Assembly: GCA_910577805.1 (NCBI GenBank)
Contig: CAJTOE010000113.1
Location: 1 to 7,858 of the forward strand
DNA length: 7,858 nucleotides
DNA from: an uncultured Oscillospiraceae bacterium
GTDB taxonomy: Bacteria; Bacillota; Clostridia; Oscillospirales; Oscillospiraceae
Direction: 5' to 3'
Both the position numbers and the translations under genes were made by a program. Shown piece by piece: positions 1 to 4,360 of this stretch (the first letter of the stretch is position 1; the number at the start of each line of letters is the position of its first letter). The notes under the pieces were generated by a model that was not told where the DNA came from, made no database searches, and worked only from the letters and a program-made list of their open reading frames with translations.

Positions 1-48
1 GGGACAGCGGGACATTCAAGTAGCACTTACAGCGGCGGGGTATAGCTG

Positions 49-82
49 GAGAGCGCCAGAGGTTTGCGGCCCCGGCGCTCTC
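49..82. repeat. Inverted repeat (9-bp perfect stem) left of the CRISPR repeats
   Basis: GAGAGCGCC at 49-57 is the exact reverse complement of GGCGCTCTC at 74-82, leaving a 16-nt loop. No T-tract follows on the + strand, so it is not a convincing rightward intrinsic terminator. It may be a transcript end for genes lying left of the window or a structural part of the CRISPR leader. The role is not established. Confidence 0.45.
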
Positions 83-147
83 TGTTCGCGCTCCCCCACT
101 TTGGTCAGCCGCGTTTTGGCTTTCCATACAGCTTTAGATGCTGGGCG
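83..147 (+). promoter_or_regulatory. Possible CRISPR leader
   Basis: This stretch sits directly against the first CRISPR repeat, has no plausible gene, and contains no repeat at the place (about 79-112) where one would be expected if the array continued leftward. The repeat orientation (ATTGAAAC end to the right) means transcription should enter from this side, so by position it is the leader. I see no clear -35/-10 pair in it. The assignment rests on position and repeat polarity only. Confidence 0.35.
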
Positions 148-251
148 GTCGTCCCCCCTTTGCGAGGGCGTGGATTGAAACTTATTGACTGTTGCGTTTG
201 TTATCGTTATAATGATGTCATTCCCCCTCGCGGAGGGGCGTTGGTTGAAAT
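148..251 (+). CRISPR. Minimal two-repeat CRISPR array, type I-C-like repeats
   Basis: Repeat 1 (148-181, 34 nt) and repeat 2 (217-251, 35 nt) both start GTC, carry a C-run/G-run dyad in the middle and end in a TTGAAA(C/T) tail. They flank one spacer of 35 nt (182-216). The general form GTCG-CCCC...GGGG-CGTGGATTGAAAC and the 34-35-nt spacer size match type I-C arrays, where the last 8 nt form the crRNA 5' handle. The two repeats differ at several positions including indels. Repeat 2 has a better stem (CCCCTC/GAGGGG) but a changed handle (GGTTGAAAT instead of GGATTGAAAC). The spacer is about 29% GC against a GC-rich host, as expected of foreign DNA. No cas gene is inside the window; if present they should lie to the left. 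The array is probably decayed or inactive. Confidence 0.7.
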
Positions 252-252
252 C

Positions 253-278
253 ACAAAAAACTAGAGCAAGTTTTTTGT
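253..278. terminator. AT-rich perfect hairpin after the last CRISPR repeat
   Basis: ACAAAAAACT (253-262) and AGTTTTTTGT (269-278) are perfect 10-bp complements around a 6-nt loop, starting two bases after the last repeat. Each strand ends the stem with a run of six T. A stem this AT-rich is weaker than a classical intrinsic terminator, but its position suggests it ends or insulates the short CRISPR transcript. An alternative is a protein-binding dyad. Confidence 0.4.
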
Positions 279-286
279 AAATAGAA

Positions 287-355
287 GATTTTTCCCGGCA
301 GCGCGGAAAAGAGAGGTATATCAGCAGATACTATAACCACCCCAGCGGGAAAATC
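287..355. repeat. Imperfect inverted repeat upstream of the small membrane-protein gene
   Basis: GATTTTTCCCG at 287-297 pairs with CGGGAAAATC at 346-355 with one bulged T, leaving about 48 nt between the arms. It lies just before the ribosome binding site of the gene at 379. It could be a 5' leader fold or a chance dyad. I could not find a convincing -35/-10 promoter in 279-350. Confidence 0.25.
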
Positions 356-378
356 AAGAGGAGAGGAGCTGTGTCCTG

Positions 379-783
379 ATGGCAAAGAAAAAGAAAAAGC
401 CAAAGGAGCCGCCAAAGGAACCGGAATTAAAACCCGCTAAACCAGAAAAAGATAGCAGTCCCCTTCTTGTGGCCCTCATTTGTTTGCTTGTCCTCATTGG
501 GCTTGGCGAAATCGGACTTTTGGGATACATCGGATTCAGCGTCTTTCAGCAGCAGCAGACGTATATCAGCCAGCCAGCAGACGCTCAGACACGTCCAGCC
601 TCCACCAGTTTTTCCTATAGCGGCCCGCACAGGCAGGTGGAAGATGGGGTAGTGATCTGGGAGTGGGATGGGAATCCCACTGGAAGCGCACCACAGGCCC
701 CCAACAACACAGGCGGGGAACTGGGTGCGGGAGGGCCAGGTGCTTCTTCTCCCGCTGAAGGGACGGATGCGCCTAATCCATAG
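379..783 (+). CDS. Small lysine-rich single-pass membrane protein, probably truncated by frameshift
   Basis: This 134-residue protein has a very basic cytoplasmic-type N-terminus (MAKKKKKPKE then Pro/Lys/Glu to about residue 25), one strong hydrophobic segment at about 29-56, and a Gln/Ser/Pro/Gly-rich tail to the end with no Cys. By the positive-inside rule the tail would face outside. The start is well supported: two AGGAG motifs at 359-363 and 364-368, the second 10 nt before the ATG. I do not recognise a family for this part. The tail has no folded domain and stops abruptly, while the downstream 220 bases contain coding-like sequence in the other two frames. The original protein therefore probably had this basic region, anchor and linker followed by a small C-terminal domain. 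It may still be expressed as a short anchored peptide. Whether the break is real or an assembly error cannot be told from the sequence alone. Confidence 0.6.
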   Translation: MAKKKKKPKEPPKEPELKPAKPEKDSSPLLVALICLLVLIGLGEIGLLGYIGFSVFQQQQTYISQPADAQTRPASTSFSYSGPHRQVEDGVVIWEWDGNPTGSAPQAPNNTGGELGAGGPGASSPAEGTDAPNP

Positions 784-1003
784 TAATCCCAAAAGCAGAA
801 CCAGAGCCCGAGACATCCCTAGCCAATCAAAACACGGACGGGAAAGAGCGGCGGAATAATTGGGCCAGCGGGCATACCTTGGGATCGAAGAATCTGACAA
901 ATACCACGACTATGCGTGCCGGGCGGCAAAAACTATCCCGCCAGAAAATGAAATCTGGTTTGATTCTGCGGAACAGGTGAAAGCCGCTGCTCTAGGCGGG
1001 TAG
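784..1003 (+). pseudogene. Out-of-frame remnant of a C-terminal metal-binding-like domain
   Basis: After the stop at 781-783, the frame beginning at 783 reads as a Pro/Glu/Asn/Asp-rich linker (VIPKAEPEPETSLANQ and onward). From 860 the third frame is open for 47 codons to a TAG at 1001-1003 and contains SDKYHDYAC followed by PENEIWFDSAEQ. That pattern resembles small domains found at the C-terminus of extracellular nuclease-like and surface proteins (KYHxxxC ... PEN-I-F-S-EEA ... GYxPCxxC), which are related to the Ada-type metal-binding fold. Here the piece ends AAALGG and lacks the final CxxC, so a metal site would be incomplete. No start codon with a ribosome site serves this piece. The simplest reading is that 379-1003 was one gene that has suffered at least two frame changes (near 781 and near 855) and loss of its end. 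The domain match is from memory of the pattern, not from a search. Confidence 0.5.
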
Positions 1004-1036
1004 TCCCCTCCGGTATATCCGGCCATCACAAAGACA

Positions 1037-1074
1037 AACTCCCCCCATCCGGCTCTCACCGGCTGGGGGGAGTT
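1037..1074 (-). terminator. Intrinsic terminator of the symporter-amidohydrolase operon
   Basis: The two 16-nt arms (1037-1052 and 1059-1074) pair with a single mismatch around a 6-nt loop; the stem is dominated by six G:C pairs in a row. Read leftward, the arm is followed by a T-rich stretch (GAGTTTGTCTTTGTG), whereas rightward there is none. It begins 25 nt past the amidohydrolase stop codon, the expected place for the end of that operon. Confidence 0.8.
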
Positions 1075-1099
1075 CGCTGCTATTGATCCAGTTCTGTTG

Positions 1100-2701
1100 T
1101 TATCTCTGATAGACGATTTCGCCCGCGCTGACCGTCATATCCACCTTCACATCCTTGATATGATCCGGCTCCGCCTCATACAAGTCTTCCGCCAGTACCA
1201 CCAGGTCGGCATGCTTGCCCAGCTCGATGGTCCCGTTTTCCTCCTCCGTATAGGAGGCGTAGGCCGGGTACTTGGTGAACAGCTTCACCGCCTCGTCGAT
1301 GTCCAGCTTCTCGGAGGGGATCCAGCCCCCCTCCGGCAGGCCCTTGATGTTCTTCCGGGTGACTGTGAAGTACAGGTTTTCCAGGACATCGAAGGAGACC
1401 ACCGGCGCGTCGGAGCCGCCCATGGCGGGGATGCCCAGATCCAGCATGGACTTCCAGGCGTAAACGCCCTCCATGCGGCGGGGGCCGATCCGGTCCTCCA
1501 CCACGTCCATGTCCAGATCCACGAAAACAGGCTGGATATACGCCAAAATCTCCCGCTCCGCCATCTTCCTTAAAATTTGGGGATTGGTGATCTGGGCGTG
1601 GACGATGCCGTGCCGGCCCTTGGGGTTGTCTCTCCTGGCCTCCGACTTCTCAATGGCCTGGATCACCATATTCATGGCCCGGTCGCCGATACAATGGATC
1701 GCCGTCTGCATCTGGTGCCTGTCACAGAAGTCCAGCATATCGTCCAGCTCCGCCTGGGTGTAGATGGTCAGCCCCCGGTTGCCGGCGTTCCCCTCGTAGG
1801 GCTCCTCCAGCGCCGCCGTCATCGCCCCCAGGGAGCCGTCCTGGAGCATCTTCATGGGCCCGATGGTGAATTTATGGCCGGTCTGGCCGGTGCGGAAGCC
1901 CTCCTCGATGAAAGCCTTCCCCTCCTCCAGGCGCTCAAACAGGCACTGCTCATAAATCCGGACCGTCAGCCGCCCCTTTTCATCCAGGTTCCGGAAGGCG
2001 TCCATGATCCGCCGCCAGTTCTTCCCCGGCAGCGACGCCAGGTCATCGGACTGGATCGCCGTGATCCCCGCCTCGTTGAGCTTCTGGCAGCCAAAGAGGA
2101 TATACTCCTCAATCTCCTCCTGGGAGGGGGCCTCCAGTACAGAGTAGAAGAACTGCACGGCGTTCTCCTTCAGCGTGCCGGTCTCAAAATCCACGTCCCG
2201 CTCGATCTCCGAGAAGTTGGGGATCGCCGCCAGCCGCTTCAGCCCGCAGGTGTTGGTCACCGCCGCATGGCCGCACACCCGCACCATGATGATGGGGATG
2301 TCGTCCCGCAGGGCGTCCAGCTCGTCTTTGCGGGGATAGCGGGGCTGGTCAAAGTGTGTCTCATTCCAGCCCCGGCAGAAAAGCCACGTCAGCGGCTTTT
2401 CCCCCTGGCTTTTGAGCCGCTTTTCCGCCGCCGCAAGACAGTCCTCCACGCTGGTACAATCGAAGAGCTTTACGGACTTCTCCACAAAGGCGTAGTGGAG
2501 CATATGTAAATGGGAGTCCACAAAGCCCGGCAGCATCAGCCTGCCCCGTAAATCAATCTTTTCTTCACAGGCGATCTCCGCCGCCTCCTCATTGGTGCCG
2601 ATAAACGCCACCCGCCCGTCCTTTACACCGACGGCCTGGGCAACGGCACCGCTATGATTCAGCGTTCTGATCTTTCCGTTATAAAAAAGTTTGTCCATCA
2701 T
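1100..2701 (-). CDS. YtcJ-like metal-dependent amidohydrolase
   Basis: This 533-residue protein is a full-length member of the Amidohydro_3 (YtcJ/LAF3-like) branch of the amidohydrolase superfamily, which hydrolyses C-N bonds in amides or N-acyl compounds within the cytoplasm. Visible motifs in order: a small N-terminal beta domain; PGFVDSHLHM with the HxH metal ligands H64 and H66; GPMKMLQDGSLGAM with K284 and D288; IHCIGD with H336; GIVHAQ with H368; GGSDAPV with the catalytic-type D431; and the C-terminal GTIELGKHADLVVL that closes the beta sandwich. All the expected ligands are present, so it should be active. There is no signal peptide. The start used is the first of two adjacent ATGs, 8 nt after a weak AAGG (2710-2713); the second ATG would shorten it by one residue. 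It lies 17 nt after the symporter stop and is very probably co-transcribed. Specific substrates of this branch are mostly unknown, so an acylated or amide amino-acid derivative is only an inference from the neighbour. Confidence 0.9.
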   Translation of the reverse strand: MMDKLFYNGKIRTLNHSGAVAQAVGVKDGRVAFIGTNEEAAEIACEEKIDLRGRLMLPGFVDSHLHMLHYAFVEKSVKLFDCTSVEDCLAAAEKRLKSQGEKPLTWLFCRGWNETHFDQPRYPRKDELDALRDDIPIIMVRVCGHAAVTNTCGLKRLAAIPNFSEIERDVDFETGTLKENAVQFFYSVLEAPSQEEIEEYILFGCQKLNEAGITAIQSDDLASLPGKNWRRIMDAFRNLDEKGRLTVRIYEQCLFERLEEGKAFIEEGFRTGQTGHKFTIGPMKMLQDGSLGAMTAALEEPYEGNAGNRGLTIYTQAELDDMLDFCDRHQMQTAIHCIGDRAMNMVIQAIEKSEARRDNPKGRHGIVHAQITNPQILRKMAEREILAYIQPVFVDLDMDVVEDRIGPRRMEGVYAWKSMLDLGIPAMGGSDAPVVSFDVLENLYFTVTRKNIKGLPEGGWIPSEKLDIDEAVKLFTKYPAYASYTEEENGTIELGKHADLVVLAEDLYEAEPDHIKDVKVDMTVSAGEIVYQR

Positions 2702-2718
2702 TCTTTTCGCCTTTTACT

Positions 2719-4164
2719 TTATTTTTTCTTGTCCTCATAGAACAGGGCGACATTCTCATCCAGCTTGCCGATCCCCATGTAGCGGGCCTTATAGTCCTTC
2801 AGCAGCTTCAGGAAGGTGCCGCTCAGGGCAAACAGGGTCACCACGTTGACGAAGGTGGGGACGATGGTGGTGAAGTCGCAGATCGTCCACAGCTGGGCCG
2901 GGGTGCCGTTGCTGTACACGTTCAGGACGGTGACCAGCATGCCCCACAGCGGCGTGCCCAGGATGAACACCTTCTCCGCAATCTTCATCACCTTCTCGTT
3001 GTTCTTCAGCCAGTGCTTCAGGATCACGCTGTAGTAGGTGAACCAGCCGGTGGAGGTGGTCAGGCCGAACAGGAAGATGGACAGCGCAATCAGCGCCCTG
3101 CCGAAATAGCCCATGCCGGACTCAAAGGCGGTCAGGGTCAGCTCAGCGCCCTGCAGGCCGGAATTCCAGAAGCCGGTCACGATCACAACCAGGCCGGTCA
3201 TGGAGCAGATCACGATGGTGTCCATGAACACCTCGAAGGCGCCCAGCAGGCCCTGCTTCACCGGGTGGTCCGTCTTGGCGGAGGCGTGCACCATGGGGGA
3301 GGTGCCCCAGCCGGCCTCATTGCTGTACACGGAACGGGCGAAGCCAAGGCGCATCGTGGTGGCCACGCCGGCGCCCATGAAGCCGCCCACAGCGGCCTGC
3401 TCCGTGAAGGCGCCCTTGAAAATCATAGCGAGGGCGCCGGGCAGCTGGCCGATGTTCATAATCAGGATCACGATGGAGCCCAGGATGAAGAATCCGCACA
3501 TGATGGGGGTCAGGAAGGCCGCAATCTTGCCCACCTTCTTGATGCCGCCGATGATAACGATGTAGATGCCGATCACGTACAGCACGGAGGGCACGATGAA
3601 GGGGATGTTAAAGGTGGTGCCAATCGCCTCAGAAACGGTGTAGTTCTGGGCGGTGATGAACCAGGTGCTGAAAATCATCGCTCCGAAGCCCGCCGCAAAG
3701 GTCAGCCACAGGCCTTTGGGCCACTTCTTCTCCTCGCCCAGGCCCTTCTGCATGTAGTAGGTCGGGCCGCCGATATAGGTGCCGTCGGGTCTCTTCTCCC
3801 GGTAGTAGACGCCCAGGGAGACCTCGGCCATCTTGATGACCATGGCCAGCAGCGCCGCAACCCACAGCCAGAACAAAGCGCCAGGGCCGCCGGTGGCGAT
3901 GGCGGTGGCCACGCCGGACATGTTGGACACGCCGACGGTGCCGCCAATGGCGATGGAGATCGCCTGGAAGGGCGTCAGGTTCTTGCCGTCATCCCCCCCG
4001 CCGCTTCTGGCGTCCTTATTGAACATGTTTTTGATGATATAACCCAGGTGTCTGAACTGGAAAAATCCAGAACGAACGGTCAAGTAGATCCCCGTGACGA
4101 GAATCGTGACCAGCAGCGGGGCACCCCATAGCCAACCAGTAACCGCTTCAAATGCCGCAAACAT
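2719..4164 (-). CDS. Sodium:alanine/glycine symporter (AGCS family)
   Basis: The 481-residue product is a full-length AGCS (AlsT/DagA-type) secondary transporter that takes up small neutral amino acids such as alanine or glycine with sodium. About ten or more hydrophobic segments are visible. Family hallmarks include TVRSGFFQFRHLGYIIKNMF near 29-48; GTVGVSNMSGVATAI at 75-89 followed by GGPGALFWLWVAAL (92-105); the loop PDGTYIGGPTYYMQKGLG (126-143); and ARSVYSNEAGWGTSPMVHAS with AKTDHPVKQG (276-305). The substrate and sodium site is in the first of these conserved blocks; I recall many homologues reading GTGN where this one has GVSN, so specificity may differ from alanine. A strong ribosome site (GGAGGA, 4171-4176 on this strand) lies 6 nt before the ATG. 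It is the first gene of the operon and is preceded by a sigma-54 promoter, which points to induction by the divergent activator. Confidence 0.93.
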   Translation of the reverse strand: MFAAFEAVTGWLWGAPLLVTILVTGIYLTVRSGFFQFRHLGYIIKNMFNKDARSGGGDDGKNLTPFQAISIAIGGTVGVSNMSGVATAIATGGPGALFWLWVAALLAMVIKMAEVSLGVYYREKRPDGTYIGGPTYYMQKGLGEEKKWPKGLWLTFAAGFGAMIFSTWFITAQNYTVSEAIGTTFNIPFIVPSVLYVIGIYIVIIGGIKKVGKIAAFLTPIMCGFFILGSIVILIMNIGQLPGALAMIFKGAFTEQAAVGGFMGAGVATTMRLGFARSVYSNEAGWGTSPMVHASAKTDHPVKQGLLGAFEVFMDTIVICSMTGLVVIVTGFWNSGLQGAELTLTAFESGMGYFGRALIALSIFLFGLTTSTGWFTYYSVILKHWLKNNEKVMKIAEKVFILGTPLWGMLVTVLNVYSNGTPAQLWTICDFTTIVPTFVNVVTLFALSGTFLKLLKDYKARYMGIGKLDENVALFYEDKKK

Positions 4165-4234
4165 TGCCTCTCCTCCAATAAAATATAGATTTGTTTCGGC
4201 CCGCTCTTCTGCCTGAAACTAGGTATAACTTACC

Positions 4235-4250
4235 AGCAAAAATTGTGCCA
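4235..4250 (-). promoter_or_regulatory. Sigma-54 (-24/-12) promoter for the symporter operon
   Basis: On the minus strand TGGCAC (4250-4245), five bases and TTGCT (4239-4235) match the sigma-54 consensus TGGCAC-N5-TTGCW at every defined position. The invariant GG and GC are separated correctly. The predicted start is near 4224, giving a leader of about 60 nt before the symporter ATG. The promoter reads toward the symporter and lies next to a divergent gene encoding a sigma-54 activator with an intact GAFTGA loop, which is the usual arrangement for a dedicated regulator and its target. Confidence 0.88.
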
Positions 4251-4310
4251 ACACCATTTCCAATGGATTCTACTGATTATTCGCGGGTTTCACGGTATCT
4301 CCACCCCTTT

Positions 4311-4352
4311 TTATAGGATAGCCCTTGACTTATCCTATAACTTATCCTATAA
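4311..4352. promoter_or_regulatory. Three-copy decamer: probable activator binding sites
   Basis: The decamer TATCCTATAA occurs three times: inverted at 4311-4320 (TTATAGGATA) and direct at 4331-4340 and 4343-4352. The inverted and first direct copy form a 30-bp dyad with centres 20 bp apart, about two helical turns. The two direct copies are a 12-bp tandem repeat (ACTTATCCTATA twice). The cluster lies about 87-128 bp upstream of the predicted sigma-54 start, the normal distance for an enhancer site, and also overlaps the regulator's own -35/-10 region. This suggests binding that activates one direction and represses the other. Binding by the regulator is inferred from position only. Confidence 0.65.
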
Positions 4353-4353
4353 T
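4325..4353 (+). promoter_or_regulatory. Housekeeping promoter of the regulator gene
   Basis: TTGACT at 4325-4330 and TATAAT at 4348-4353 are separated by exactly 17 bp, a near-perfect sigma-70/sigma-A promoter. The start point, normally about 7 bp after the -10, falls at about 4360-4361, right at the ATG of the regulator. The decamer repeats occupy the spacer and most of the -10 element, so occupancy of those sites should block it. Confidence 0.75.
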
Positions 4354-4360
4354 ACCCCCT

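Noticed and set aside
88..122. Possible third, more decayed CRISPR repeat
   Set aside because: It shares a C-run and a CTTTG stretch with repeat 1, but the distance to repeat 1 would be only about 25 nt and the TTGAAA tail is absent. Treated as leader-like sequence.
64..264. Open reading frame across the CRISPR repeats
   Set aside because: It runs through both repeats and the spacer, has no ribosome site and an unnatural Arg/Pro/Phe composition; it is a by-product of the repeat array.
1577..2509. Long plus-strand open frame opposite the amidohydrolase
   Set aside because: It is a shadow of the amidohydrolase gene, with no recognisable motifs and no supporting ribosome site.
3013..4131. Long plus-strand open frame opposite the symporter
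   Set aside because: Its composition is His/Gly/Ala/Gln-rich, as expected from the antisense of a GC-rich membrane-protein gene, while the minus strand encodes an unmistakable AGCS protein.
4325..4360. TTG at 4325 as the start of the sigma-54 regulator
   Set aside because: It is in frame and has AGGA at 4315-4318, but the added residues (TYPITYPI) are just translated tandem repeat and the TTG is the -35 hexamer of a near-perfect promoter. ATG 4361 is preferred.
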